A model generated the notes under the pieces. It had not been told where the DNA came from and did not search any database. It was given only the letters and a program-made list of their open reading frames with translations. A stretch of 64,000 nt of DNA from Sphingobacteriia bacterium. GTDB taxonomy: Bacteria > Bacteroidota > Bacteroidia > Chitinophagales > Chitinophagaceae. Position 1 is the stretch's first letter; the number at the start of each line of letters is the position of its first letter. The translations under genes and the position numbers were made by a program. The stretch covers positions 5,001 through 69,000 of the forward strand of contig RDZY01000008.1 of NCBI GenBank assembly GCA_004294135.1, written 5' to 3'. Positions 29,170 to 38,053 of this stretch are shown piece by piece.

Positions 29170-29368
29170 TTTAAAACAATATAAACATAAAATTACAGGA
29201 TTTCAAGGGAAGAGCCACTTCTAATATATTTCCTATCGCCCTTCTACCCACTGGTAATGAAGGGTGAAAATATGCGGTTTATCTGCATTAAACCTTGAAT
29301 GAAAAGCATTTATCTTATTTATTCCACAATTTCCCCATCATCCGCAACCAATTACCAGAAAAAATATT
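29170..29368. other. Intergenic stretch upstream of the AraC remnant
   Basis: No gene is supported. It contains one imperfect hairpin, CCCTTC...GAAGGG around 29238-29264. The frame that enters the AraC remnant is open from about 29321, but the peptide before 29369 has no AraC character. Confidence 0.4.
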
Positions 29369-29545
29369 ATTGAGGTCGTTTTGCGTATAACTTACGTCTG
29401 CCGCCAACTCATGGAAGACAATAAGAGCATTGCTGAAATTGCCTTTAAATCTGGCTTCGAAAACCTTTCTAACTTCAACCGCCAATTCAAGAAAATTAAA
29501 AAACTTACCCCAAAAGAATACGCCAACCAAGCCGCTAAATCATAG
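29369..29545 (+). pseudogene. 3' fragment of an AraC-family regulator
   Basis: Fifty-eight codons encode the second helix-turn-helix of an AraC/XylS DNA-binding domain: CRQLMEDNKSIAEIAFKSGF, then ENLSNFNRQFKKIKKLTPKEY, ending with TAG at 29543-29545. The rest of the gene (cupin domain and first HTH) is missing upstream, and there is no sensible start or RBS. It is a decayed end of a regulator truncated by rearrangement, next to the Rpn nuclease gene. Convergent with the methyltransferase gene, which ends 15 bp away. Confidence 0.82.
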
Positions 29546-29560
29546 TCCCCTCAACTACCT

Positions 29561-30358
29561 CTAAAACCTTACCGTAAAATGTTGCTTCGCTTTCTGCTCC
29601 TTGCGAAAGAATACCAGCCCCACAAAAAACAAATCTATCGTAAGTGTTACTGAAGTATGCACTTTTACTTGCTCCCAAGCCCGCTCCATCTCCGCACTCC
29701 AATGTATATCATCAAAAATAATCAAGGTGTTTTCATGGCATTTCTCCAACACCTGCTCAAAATAACGCATCGTTGGCTCATACCGGTGATTGCCATCTAT
29801 AAAAATAAAATCGAGCCGATCTAGCTTCGACAATATGGGTGCCAAGGTTTCATCAAAATTACCAATTACCTGTTCAATATTATTTAACCCAATATAGTTA
29901 AAATGCTTACTTGCTATGGCCGCCACCGCCGCCGACCCCTCCATAGTTATCACCCTTGCCTCTGGCCTTGCCGACGCTAAATAGGAACTGGTTATACCCA
30001 AAGATGTTCCCAACTCTAATATATTTTCAGGCCCAAAATGATTCACCAGCCTAAACAATAACTGACTGTATTTCTTCGGCTTCAAAGATGATTTTGCAAT
30101 GGCTGAAACAGTCCGTTCTGAACGCTGCTTCAACCTCGATCCTGCCCCAAAATCTTCCAACACAATAAGCGTTTTATTGTGCAACATTTCTGCCCGCTGC
30201 GCTTCTATTAAATCGTACCTATAAAAAAAACGATCGTCGTTCAATACGGCTGTGATTAACTCATATACAAACGGCGAATGCATACCATGCCCCCTGCCAT
30301 TTGAAGCAGTAATATAATAGCGCAGGTATCGCCATGCCAACTGAAATGGTGAATACAT
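29561..30358 (-). CDS. Class I SAM-dependent methyltransferase
   Basis: 265 residues from ATG 30358 (MYSPFQLAWRYL). The SAM-binding region is clear: ENILELGTSLGITSSYLASA (motif I), VITMEGSAAVAAIASKHF (motif II), DFIFIDGNHRYEPTMRYF (motif IV) and NTLIIFDDIHWS. The fold resembles O-methyltransferase/MTase_24 proteins. Substrate unknown. The start overlaps the stop of the upstream membrane-protein gene (TAATG, 1 nt), so translation is probably coupled. The longer in-frame version reads through that gene and is not credible. Confidence 0.88.
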   Translation of the reverse strand: MYSPFQLAWRYLRYYITASNGRGHGMHSPFVYELITAVLNDDRFFYRYDLIEAQRAEMLHNKTLIVLEDFGAGSRLKQRSERTVSAIAKSSLKPKKYSQLLFRLVNHFGPENILELGTSLGITSSYLASARPEARVITMEGSAAVAAIASKHFNYIGLNNIEQVIGNFDETLAPILSKLDRLDFIFIDGNHRYEPTMRYFEQVLEKCHENTLIIFDDIHWSAEMERAWEQVKVHTSVTLTIDLFFVGLVFFRKEQKAKQHFTVRF

Positions 30359-30831
30359 TAATTCGTTTTTGGGGGTGCAGGAAATAATTTTAATAACCAA
30401 AATAATGCATATACTACCGCAAATAAACTGACCCCATAAGCCATTACAAAAAATATTTCTTGTGGCTGCATATACATCCTCGTATACTGTTTTAATACCA
30501 ATAAATACACCACCGCAGTAATCCATCTATTGGTTCGCAAACTTTTAAACATAAATAAAAGTGGCAGTAAAAGATGCCCTATCATACGCAGGATATGCGC
30601 ATCCAAATAATCGCTCCATTTCAGCTGATCAGTTTCTACCCCGCCTACCACTCGCACAACCTGCGCCAGTCCTATTACTACTCGTATTTGATGCAATGCG
30701 TGCAATAACAACAGCATATTCAACACTATGAAAATGTATTGACAGTATTTTTTTTGTGGCGCTCTCAACCATATATTCCCCATCACAAAAAAAGGAAGCG
30801 TGAAAATATAAAAATCTTGCACTCGCTCCAT
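30358..30831 (-). CDS. Small integral membrane protein of unknown function
   Basis: 157 residues with hydrophobic segments at about 5-20, 30-50, 78-95, 100-118 and 125-150, so four or five helices. Between helices are QIRVVIGLAQVVRVVGG and the charged loop DQLKWSDYLDAHILRM. No family recognised. Lies 4 bp after folA and overlaps the methyltransferase start, thus part of the thyA-folA operon. Confidence 0.75.
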   Translation of the reverse strand: MERVQDFYIFTLPFFVMGNIWLRAPQKKYCQYIFIVLNMLLLLHALHQIRVVIGLAQVVRVVGGVETDQLKWSDYLDAHILRMIGHLLLPLLFMFKSLRTNRWITAVVYLLVLKQYTRMYMQPQEIFFVMAYGVSLFAVVYALFWLLKLFPAPPKTN

Positions 30832-30835
30832 ACTA

Positions 30836-31333
30836 CTATAATTGTTTTATCCATTTTTGAAACCGATACGCATACATATGTTTCTCATCCGCCTCATGAA
30901 ACTCATCCATCACCAATTTCCACTCACTCGCTTCTATAGCAGGAAAATAAGTATCTCCTTCTATAGCCACTTCCACCCTTGTAAGATACAACTGTTGCGC
31001 TTGCTGCATTGCGGCAGCATAAATTTCCCCGCCTCCTATTACAAACACCTCTTTATAATCATTCTCTGCTGCCACAGCAATGGCTTTTTGCAATGAATTT
31101 ACTACCACAGCCCCCGCTGCCTCATAATTATTATTTCTTGTTATTACAATATTTAAGCGACCATTTAATGGCTTGCCTTTTAAGGATTCAAATGTTTTTC
31201 TTCCCATTAGTACCGGCATGGCCCAAGTAGTTTGCTTAAAAAATTTCATATCATTAGGCAGCTTCCACAACAACTCATTGTTCTTTCCTATTGCATTATT
31301 GGTACTTGCGGCTACGATAAGGGAGATTAACAT
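30836..31333 (-). CDS. folA: Dihydrofolate reductase
   Basis: 165 residues, typical for DHFR. N-terminal ISLIVAASTNNAIGKNNELLW with LPNDMKFFKQTTWAMPVLMGRKTFESL; NADPH-binding GRLNIVITRN and VFVIGGGEIYAAAM follow. It reduces dihydrofolate to tetrahydrofolate, regenerating the cofactor used by ThyA directly upstream (24 bp gap). Confidence 0.97.
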   Translation of the reverse strand: MLISLIVAASTNNAIGKNNELLWKLPNDMKFFKQTTWAMPVLMGRKTFESLKGKPLNGRLNIVITRNNNYEAAGAVVVNSLQKAIAVAAENDYKEVFVIGGGEIYAAAMQQAQQLYLTRVEVAIEGDTYFPAIEASEWKLVMDEFHEADEKHMYAYRFQKWIKQL

Positions 31334-31357
31334 AATCTAAAATTTTATGCCTAAATA

Positions 31358-32152
31358 TTACACCGCTACTGGTGCTTTTATGGCTGGGTGACTCTGATAA
31401 TTTTCCAACGTAAAATCTTCATAGCTGAATTCAAATATATTTTTTATAGCAGCATTCAACTTCATAGTCGGCAATGGATATGGCTCGCGGCTCAACTGCA
31501 AATTCACCTGCTCCAAATGATTCTTATAAATATGTACGTCCCCAAAACTATGTACAAAATCACCACACTCCAACCCACATACCTGCGCCATCATCATGGT
31601 TAATAATGCGTAGGATGCAATATTAAATGGCACTCCTAAAAACACATCCGCACTGCGCTGATACAATTGGCAACTTAGTTTTCCATCGGCAACATAAAAC
31701 TGAAATAGGCTATGGCAGGGCATCAAAGCCATTTTAGGCAACTCGGCCACATTCCATGCACTTACAATCATTCTGCGACTATCGGGATTGGTATTGAGTT
31801 GCTCAATAATAGCTGTAATCTGATCTACTGTTTGTCCATCCGCACCAGCCCAACTGCGCCATTGTTTTCCATATACAGGTCCTAATTCACCGTTTTTATC
31901 GGCCCACTCATTCCAAATACTCACCCCATGATCGGTCAAGTACTTGGTATTGGTCTCTCCTTTCAAAAACCACAACAATTCGTGTACAATACTTTTTAAA
32001 TGCACTTTCTTGGTGGTCACCATCGGAAACCCTTCTGCAAGGTTAAACCGCATCTGGTAGCCAAAACAACTGAGGGTGCCAGTGCCAGTTCGATCTGTCT
32101 TTACAGCACCATTGTTTAATATATACTGAAGTAACTGGTGGTATTGTTGCAT
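31358..32152 (-). CDS. thyA: Thymidylate synthase
   Basis: 264 residues from ATG 32152, the same length as E. coli ThyA; the frame opens two codons earlier at a TTG. Catalytic Cys in [14 protein letters not shown], substrate-binding RRMIVSAWN and [20 protein letters not shown]. Methylates dUMP to dTMP with methylene-THF. thyA and folA form the expected couple. Confidence 0.98.
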   Translation of the reverse strand: MQQYHQLLQYILNNGAVKTDRTGTGTLSCFGYQMRFNLAEGFPMVTTKKVHLKSIVHELLWFLKGETNTKYLTDHGVSIWNEWADKNGELGPVYGKQWRSWAGADGQTVDQITAIIEQLNTNPDSRRMIVSAWNVAELPKMALMPCHSLFQFYVADGKLSCQLYQRSADVFLGVPFNIASYALLTMMMAQVCGLECGDFVHSFGDVHIYKNHLEQVNLQLSREPYPLPTMKLNAAIKNIFEFSYEDFTLENYQSHPAIKAPVAV

Positions 32153-32232
32153 GCGCAAATTAACAACGAAATGAGGGGACTAACCAACTCTATTATCCAC
32201 AATAAATGCCAATGCATGCAAATAAGCCTGTA

Positions 32233-33420
32233 CTATTGTTTCCTGCGCTCCAACTCCCGCTTAATAAGTGCCAATTCCCTGCCCGTTTGTCCACTCACAC
32301 TGCTGTTCTCTTTAGCACGTCGCATAAGGTAAGGAATTACTTCTTTAATGGGGCCAAATGGCAGGTATTTACTCACGCTAAAGCCTTGCTTGGCTAGGTT
32401 AAAACTGATATGATCACTCATACCATAAAGCTGTGAAAAATGCACTTTTGAATGATGGTGTTCCAGCCCTTTCTCTTCCATTAAATTGGCCGCTAATAAA
32501 TTACTCGCTTCATTGTGTGAAGCAATGATGATAGAGATATTTTCTAAATCATTGAAACAATATTTTACCGCTTCATTAAAATCATCATCCGTTGCTGCTT
32601 TGTCTTTCTGCATCAAGCAGGCATAGCCCATTTCCTGCGCTCTTGATCGCTCTTTCTCCATATAAGCACCACGCACCAGCTTCACGCCTAATTTAAACTG
32701 TTGTTGCTTTGCAATACGATGAGATAGTTGCAAGAAACTAAGTCGATCGTGTCGATACAACTGTATGGTATTGAAAACAATTACTCGCTCTTTGTTAAAC
32801 GCTTCCATCAATTCTATTGCAACACGATCAATGGGATCCTGTATCCAACTCTCTTCCGCATCTATTAATACACCAATATTTTTTTCCGCCGCTACTTCAC
32901 AAATAGAATACATTCTATCCCTCACCCGATCCCATTCGGCCACTTCCTCTTCATGATCATGAATACCACTTCTTAATCGCGGCGCATCATTCAGCTTCTG
33001 TAACAAAGTAAGACGAGCCAATGCCGTTACTTTCAGACTGATAAAAGGAATATTAGTTTGTGTAGCTGCGTATTCAATTACTCGAATAAAAGCATCGGTG
33101 GCTTCATCAAAACTGCCTTCGTCATTCTTTCCTTCAACTCCATAATCCAATATTACCTGAATACCATATCCCCCTAATGTATTGCACACCATCGCTGTTT
33201 CTGCCAGAGTTTCTCCCCCAACAAATTGCTTGAATATGGTTTTTCGAATGAGCTGGTGTACAATTGGCAGACCAGTCTTCATTATAAAAGGCGTTAACCT
33301 TGTTCCCAGTTGCACAAACCAAGAATAGGCCATTGTACTAAATAAGAAGCGGGCACTTTTCAATTCCTTATTGGTCTTGTAAGCGAAGGCGTTTTCGGTA
33401 TTTTCAAAAGAAATATTCAT
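32233..33420 (-). CDS. Proline dehydrogenase
   Basis: 395 residues from ATG 33420 (MNISFENTENAFAYKT); a GTG seven codons earlier is less likely. PutA-type FAD barrel: motif KLVRGAYMEKERSRAQ, DAEESWIQDPIDR and the C-terminal KYLPFGPIKEVIPYLMRRAKENSS conserved in monofunctional ProDH. Oxidises L-proline to pyrroline-5-carboxylate, passing electrons to quinone. No P5C dehydrogenase gene nearby. Membrane association cannot be judged. Confidence 0.95.
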   Translation of the reverse strand: MNISFENTENAFAYKTNKELKSARFLFSTMAYSWFVQLGTRLTPFIMKTGLPIVHQLIRKTIFKQFVGGETLAETAMVCNTLGGYGIQVILDYGVEGKNDEGSFDEATDAFIRVIEYAATQTNIPFISLKVTALARLTLLQKLNDAPRLRSGIHDHEEEVAEWDRVRDRMYSICEVAAEKNIGVLIDAEESWIQDPIDRVAIELMEAFNKERVIVFNTIQLYRHDRLSFLQLSHRIAKQQQFKLGVKLVRGAYMEKERSRAQEMGYACLMQKDKAATDDDFNEAVKYCFNDLENISIIIASHNEASNLLAANLMEEKGLEHHHSKVHFSQLYGMSDHISFNLAKQGFSVSKYLPFGPIKEVIPYLMRRAKENSSVSGQTGRELALIKRELERRKQ

Positions 33421-33500
33421 GCTAACAACTGTTCGTGCCACGAATATCGGTACACATTGGTGAAGTACGAAAAGGTTTTACTTAAATTATTCAAAAAATA

Positions 33501-34217
33501 TTAAATGGCCTGGTGATTAAATGGCTGCAATACCATTTCACTCACTACCCCACTGGCTGGCTGCTGGCATAGAAACCAAATGGCTTTAGCAGCTTCTTCT
33601 GCTACAATCATTTTATCGCGCTGCACCCTCAAATCAATGGTATCCCAAAAGCTGGAATCTACCCCTCCTAGAAAAAGATTGGTGATGCGAATTTCTGTCC
33701 GCTTTAACTCTTCCCGAATACTCTGCATCATCCCTACCAGTCCATATTTACTCGCACTATACGCAGCAGCTCCCGCCATCGGCACTTTCCCCAATACCCC
33801 GGGGATATTGATAATAAGTCCCTTTTTTTGCACTTTCATTGCTGGCAACACCGCTTTTACCAAATAGAATGATCCAAACAAATTGGTTTGTAATGTCCGC
33901 TCAAAATCTATCGCACTAAGCGTGTCCATCGTTTGTATTACCCCAATTCCAGCCGCATTAATAAGAATATCAATCACTGGTGTTTTTTCCAAAACTTGTG
34001 CTATAGCTGCATTCACAGATGCTTCATTGGCTATATCCATCTCAAAAACCCGATCCCCGCCAATACCTAATTCTGTGGCGAGTGCTTGTAACTTGACTGT
34101 ATTTCGACCCGTAATATAAACAATAGCACCACTTCCACTAATAAGCTTGGCTGCCTGCGCCCCTATTCCACCCGTTGCGCCCACTATCAAAACAATTTTT
34201 CCTTTTAATGATTCCAT
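33501..34217 (-). CDS. Short-chain dehydrogenase/reductase with altered active site
   Basis: 238 residues from ATG 34217 (MESLKGKIVLIVG). NAD(P)-binding GATGGIGAQAAKL, DILINAAGIG and the catalytic YSASKYG motif are present. The catalytic Ser, normally 13 residues before the Tyr, is replaced by Gly: the sequence reads NIPGVLGKVPMAGAAAY, where SDRs usually have NISS. This may reduce or change activity. Divergent from the photolyase operon; 80 bp before proline dehydrogenase. Substrate unknown. Confidence 0.9.
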   Translation of the reverse strand: MESLKGKIVLIVGATGGIGAQAAKLISGSGAIVYITGRNTVKLQALATELGIGGDRVFEMDIANEASVNAAIAQVLEKTPVIDILINAAGIGVIQTMDTLSAIDFERTLQTNLFGSFYLVKAVLPAMKVQKKGLIINIPGVLGKVPMAGAAAYSASKYGLVGMMQSIREELKRTEIRITNLFLGGVDSSFWDTIDLRVQRDKMIVAEEAAKAIWFLCQQPASGVVSEMVLQPFNHQAI

Positions 34218-34274
34218 AAAATGATTTAAAATACAAAACAATCACAAATGCATTTTGTTGTATCAATTGTTATT

Positions 34275-35798
34275 ATGAAAGAATTAACCCTGATTTTCCC
34301 TCACCAGCTTTTTCAAAATCATCCTGCACTGCATATCGCATCCGCGAATGAAAGGCCAGTGCTACTGGTTGAAGAATGGCTGTTTTTTAAACAGTACCAC
34401 TTTCACCAACAGAAATTGGTACTGCATAGAGCCAGCATGCAGTGTTATAAAAATTGGTTGACCATCAAAGGATTTGAAGTTGAATATATTCATGCCTTCC
34501 AAGATATTTCCGATATAAGATTGCTTATTCCCGCTCTCGCTAAAAAAGGTATTCAGAAAATATGGCTCGCCGAGCCAGTGGACAATTGGTTGGAGAAAAG
34601 ACTCACCAATGCTGCCGCTGAATCTGGCATTACACTGGATATATGCCCAAGCCCCAACTTTATAACGACTGCCAGTTCCACCAACCACTTTTTTAATGGA
34701 AGAAAAACTTATTTCCAAACCGACTTTTATACTTACCAACGCAAACAGCAGAAAATAATGGTCAACGAGGCCCTTAAACCCCTTGGTGGTAAGTTTACTT
34801 TTGATGCCGACAATCGGGCTCGATTTCCTAAAGGCGAAAAAGCTCCCCATTTTAACCTGCCCGCAGATAACGAATACGTAATCGAAGCACGCGAATATGT
34901 GAAAAAATATTTCTCGCAAAATCCCGGTACCACCAATGCCCCCTTTGAAGATAAGTGCGGAAAAAATCATTTCTACCCCATCAGCTTTGAAGCAGCAGAT
35001 GCTTGGCTGGAACAGTTTCTGCAAAATCGTTTTGCCCAGTTCGGAATATATGAAGACGCAATGGTGTCCAGCGAACCCCTTTTGCATCATAGCTTGCTCA
35101 GCCCCCTCATGAATATCGGATTACTGAACCCACCATATATTATCAACAAAGCATTGGCCCATGCTGCCGCAAATAATATTCCACTCAACTCTTTAGAAGG
35201 TTTTGTGCGACAAATTATTGGCTGGAGGGAGTTTATAAAAATAGTATACGAGCGCGAAGGTAGTTTCCAACGTACCCGCAACTACTGGAATTTTAGCAGA
35301 AAAATTCCCGCCTCATTTTGGAATGCAACAACTGGTATTGTGCCGGTAGACAATGCCATTGAAAAAGTATTGAAATCAGGATACAACCACCATATAGAGC
35401 GCCTCATGATTCTAGGTAATTTTATGTTGCTTTGTGAGTTTGATCCCAATGAAGTGTACCGCTGGTTTATGGAAATGTATATTGATTCGTACGACTGGGT
35501 AATGGTTCCTAATATTTATGGTATGACGCAATTTGCAGACGGTGGATTAATGACTACCAAACCCTATATCAGTGGGAGTAATTATATACTAAAAATGAGC
35601 AACTATACCAAAGGCCCTTGGCAGGAAATATGGGATGGACTTTTCTGGCGCTTTATGCATATTCACAGAAGTTTTTTTCTGAAAAATCCGAGACTGGGTA
35701 TGCTCGTACATACATTCGATAAAATGAGTGAAGAAAAGAAAAATACCCATTTAAGAATTGCCAATCAGTATTTAGCTAGTCTTGACAAATCAATTTAA
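34275..35798 (+). CDS. Photolyase-related protein (DPRP/FeS-BCP family) without the FeS cysteines
   Basis: 507 residues from ATG 34275 (MKELTLIFPHQLF); an upstream in-frame ATG at 34248 is unlikely. The N-terminal alpha/beta half matches deoxyribodipyrimidine photolyase-related proteins, and the C-terminal FAD-binding helical half shows RQIIGWREFIKIVYERE, NHHIERLMILGNFMLLCEFDP and QFADGGLMTTKPY. In characterised FeS-BCP photolyases, such as Agrobacterium PhrB, this segment goes on to a CxxC...C stretch that holds a [4Fe-4S] cluster. Here it reads KMSNYTKGPWQEIWDGLFWRF, with no cysteine; only the first Cys (in LLCEFDP) remains. The cluster is therefore absent. Downstream FAD-domain protein begins 5 bp later. 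Confidence 0.88.
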   Translation: MKELTLIFPHQLFQNHPALHIASANERPVLLVEEWLFFKQYHFHQQKLVLHRASMQCYKNWLTIKGFEVEYIHAFQDISDIRLLIPALAKKGIQKIWLAEPVDNWLEKRLTNAAAESGITLDICPSPNFITTASSTNHFFNGRKTYFQTDFYTYQRKQQKIMVNEALKPLGGKFTFDADNRARFPKGEKAPHFNLPADNEYVIEAREYVKKYFSQNPGTTNAPFEDKCGKNHFYPISFEAADAWLEQFLQNRFAQFGIYEDAMVSSEPLLHHSLLSPLMNIGLLNPPYIINKALAHAAANNIPLNSLEGFVRQIIGWREFIKIVYEREGSFQRTRNYWNFSRKIPASFWNATTGIVPVDNAIEKVLKSGYNHHIERLMILGNFMLLCEFDPNEVYRWFMEMYIDSYDWVMVPNIYGMTQFADGGLMTTKPYISGSNYILKMSNYTKGPWQEIWDGLFWRFMHIHRSFFLKNPRLGMLVHTFDKMSEEKKNTHLRIANQYLASLDKSI

Positions 35799-35803
35799 AC
35801 AAA

Positions 35804-36895
35804 ATGATTTATTTTCCTACCGATATTAAAAGTATAGTGGAACGCGTTCACGCGGTTGATGCAAATGCTTATGCAAAAACAAGAAATTTTTTAGCTGGTG
35901 CAGTCACCTATCTCTCACCTTATATTTCTCGTGGTGTGATTTCGCTTCCATTTATTCAAAAAATTATATTAGAAAAATACAGCAAATTCGCTTCCGAAAA
36001 ATTAATACAAGAACTGGCCTGGAGGGAATACTACCAAAGGGTTTGGCAACACAAGGGCAATGCTATATTTACCGATTTAAAGCAGGCACAACAACAGGTG
36101 TTGCACCACCAGCTACCAACAGCAATAATTAATGCAGCAACTGGTATTGAAGGAATTGATGCGGCCATCCATCATTTATACAACACAGGTTATATGCACA
36201 ATCATGCACGAATGTACACGGTTATGCTTAGTTGCAATATTGGTCAATCACATTTTCTGCAACCCGCCAGATGGATGTATTATCATTTGCTGGATGGCGA
36301 CCTTGCTTCTAATATGCTTAGTTGGCAATGGGTGGCTGGTAGCTTTAGCAGTAAAAAATACTATGCCAATCAAGAGAATATAAATAAATACACTAGCACA
36401 GCACAAAATGGCACTTACCTAGATCACTCCTACGAAACCATAGCAGCGCAAAGTCTGCCCACAGCATTATCAAACACCACTAGTTTTACCCTAACCACCA
36501 CGCTGCCTTCAACAGCTTTGCCACAAATAAAAAATCACATGCCCACCTATATTTACAATGGATATAATATAGATCCTGAATGGCATAAAGGAGAAGCTGG
36601 TAATAGAATTTTATTGTTAGAACCCAGTGTTTACAATGCCCATCCAGTGAGCCAGAAAGTGCTGAATTTTATGGTTCAACTCGCCACCAACAACATTCCT
36701 GAAATACAAGTAGTAGTGGCAGAATTTGAAGCACTCTTTCCCGCCTCAAATGCCTATAAACCAGTATTTAAAGAACATCCTTTATTCAATCATTACCATG
36801 GAATAAAAGAAGAACGGGATTGGCTGTTTCCACATGTAAGCACCTATTCCCCTAGTTTTTTTAATTACTGGAAAAAATGTGAATCGTATCGGTAA
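35804..36895 (+). CDS. FAD-binding photolyase/cryptochrome-like protein lacking the N-terminal photolyase domain
   Basis: 363 residues. Unlike standard photolyases, the FAD-binding helical domain comes first (about 1-220): KTRNFLAGAVTYLSPYISRG, IQELAWREYYQRVW, HNHARMYTVMLSCNIG and the flavin-pocket LLDGDLASNMLSWQWVAG, all conserved. The alpha/beta antenna-binding domain is missing at the N-terminus; instead a short alpha/beta-like region (about 250-360, NRILLLEPSVYNAHPVSQKV ... EIQVVVAEFEALF) follows. This could be half an antenna domain moved to the C-terminus, i.e. a rearranged photolyase. It forms an operon with the DPRP gene, so the two may work together in light-driven repair or signalling. 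Similar proteins exist in other Bacteroidota, as I recall. Confidence 0.85.
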   Translation: MIYFPTDIKSIVERVHAVDANAYAKTRNFLAGAVTYLSPYISRGVISLPFIQKIILEKYSKFASEKLIQELAWREYYQRVWQHKGNAIFTDLKQAQQQVLHHQLPTAIINAATGIEGIDAAIHHLYNTGYMHNHARMYTVMLSCNIGQSHFLQPARWMYYHLLDGDLASNMLSWQWVAGSFSSKKYYANQENINKYTSTAQNGTYLDHSYETIAAQSLPTALSNTTSFTLTTTLPSTALPQIKNHMPTYIYNGYNIDPEWHKGEAGNRILLLEPSVYNAHPVSQKVLNFMVQLATNNIPEIQVVVAEFEALFPASNAYKPVFKEHPLFNHYHGIKEERDWLFPHVSTYSPSFFNYWKKCESYR

Positions 36896-36912
36896 AAAAT
36901 AGAGATTTGCGA

Positions 36913-38010
36913 ATGCAGATCTCAAAAATTACCGTCTACAAATATGCTATTCCCATGGTGCCTTTTACCATAGCCACTGGCACCATGCACTTTGCTCAGA
37001 ATATATTCATTCGCATTCATACCAACGAAGGTATTACTGGTGTAGGAGAATGTTCTGCATTCCCCATGATTGTAGGTGAAACACAAGCCACTTGTTTTGA
37101 AATGGGCAAAGAATTTGCCGCATTGTGGATTGGAAAAGATCCTTTGGATATTACAGCTAGGCTGCGCGAATTAGATTTGTTTACTGCGGGTAATTATACC
37201 GCTAAAAGTGCATTCGATCTTGCCCTATACGATATAGCTGCAAAGCATGCTGGCATGCCACTCTATGCATTTCTTGGTGGCTCCATAAAGAATATTGAGA
37301 GCGACTTAACCATTGGAATTGATACCCCTGAAAGTATGGCTGCCCAAGCTGTTGAATTTGTGGCCAAAGGCGTAAATATCATTAAAGTAAAACTGGGCAA
37401 AGATCCTTCTACCGATATACTTCGCATTAAAAAAATAAGGGATGCTATTGGCTACCAAACTACCATTCGCATAGACGCAAACCAAGGCTGGAGCTACGAT
37501 GATGCATTATTCACTTTAAACGCTTTAGCACCTTATCAGATTGAATTCTGCGAACAACCCATGCGTACTTGGAATGATGAACGATTGCCCGCATTGTGCG
37601 CCGCTTCTCCCATTGCACTTATGGCAGACGAAAGTGTTTATACCCACTATGATGCTGAAAGAATAATTCGCAACAATGCCTGCAAATACATCAATATTAA
37701 ATTTGCAAAAAGTGGTGGTATTGCAGAGGCACTGCGCATTCATGCAGTAGCCGAAGAAAATCAAATAGCTTGTATGATGGGTGGCATGCTGGAAAGCAGA
37801 ATTGCCCTCTCCGCCAAAGTACATTTTGCGATGGCAAAACAGAATATTAAATTCTACGATTTAGATACTTGCTTATTGGGGCATAAAATTGATCCTGTAT
37901 TAGGCGGTGTTCAGTACAATGGAATGAAGCTGATACTCTCCGATGCGCCAGGCATTGGTGCTGATGTAAATGAAGATTTTCTAAGCAACCTTACCCAAGT
38001 AATATGCTGA
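36913..38010 (+). CDS. Dipeptide epimerase (L-Ala-D/L-Glu epimerase-like, enolase superfamily)
   Basis: 365 residues from ATG 36913; the frame opens 2 codons earlier at TTG. Mandelate racemase/muconate-lactonising fold. Catalytic pattern: K158xK160 (IIKVK), metal ligands D188 (IDAN), E214 (FCEQP), D239 (MADES) and the second base lysine K263 (NIKFAK). This set is that of AEE-type dipeptide epimerases in peptidoglycan recycling. Specificity cannot be read from sequence alone. It begins 17 bp after the photolyase-like gene and probably continues the transcript. Confidence 0.88.
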   Translation: MQISKITVYKYAIPMVPFTIATGTMHFAQNIFIRIHTNEGITGVGECSAFPMIVGETQATCFEMGKEFAALWIGKDPLDITARLRELDLFTAGNYTAKSAFDLALYDIAAKHAGMPLYAFLGGSIKNIESDLTIGIDTPESMAAQAVEFVAKGVNIIKVKLGKDPSTDILRIKKIRDAIGYQTTIRIDANQGWSYDDALFTLNALAPYQIEFCEQPMRTWNDERLPALCAASPIALMADESVYTHYDAERIIRNNACKYINIKFAKSGGIAEALRIHAVAEENQIACMMGGMLESRIALSAKVHFAMAKQNIKFYDLDTCLLGHKIDPVLGGVQYNGMKLILSDAPGIGADVNEDFLSNLTQVIC

Positions 38011-38012
38011 TT

Positions 38013-38045
38013 TTTGAACCATAAATTTGAATCCCCCTATCTTCG
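38013..38045 (+). promoter_or_regulatory. Possible promoter for the thioesterase gene
   Basis: TTTG (38013-38016), 21-bp spacer, TATCTTCG (38038-38045), one mismatch to TAnnTTTG. The start codon at 38054 follows after 8 bp, so the leader would be almost absent; a later Met at 38063 might then be used. Confidence 0.42.
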
Positions 38046-38053
38046 CCCCTCAA

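Noticed and set aside
34362..35090. 242-codon minus-strand frame inside the photolyase-related gene
   Set aside because: Shadow of the plus-strand gene; no start signal or homology.
38022..38029. TAAATTTG as -7 element for the thioesterase
   Set aside because: Exact -7 match, but no TTTG at 17-23 bp upstream; the TTTG-N21-TATCTTCG pair further down fits spacing better.
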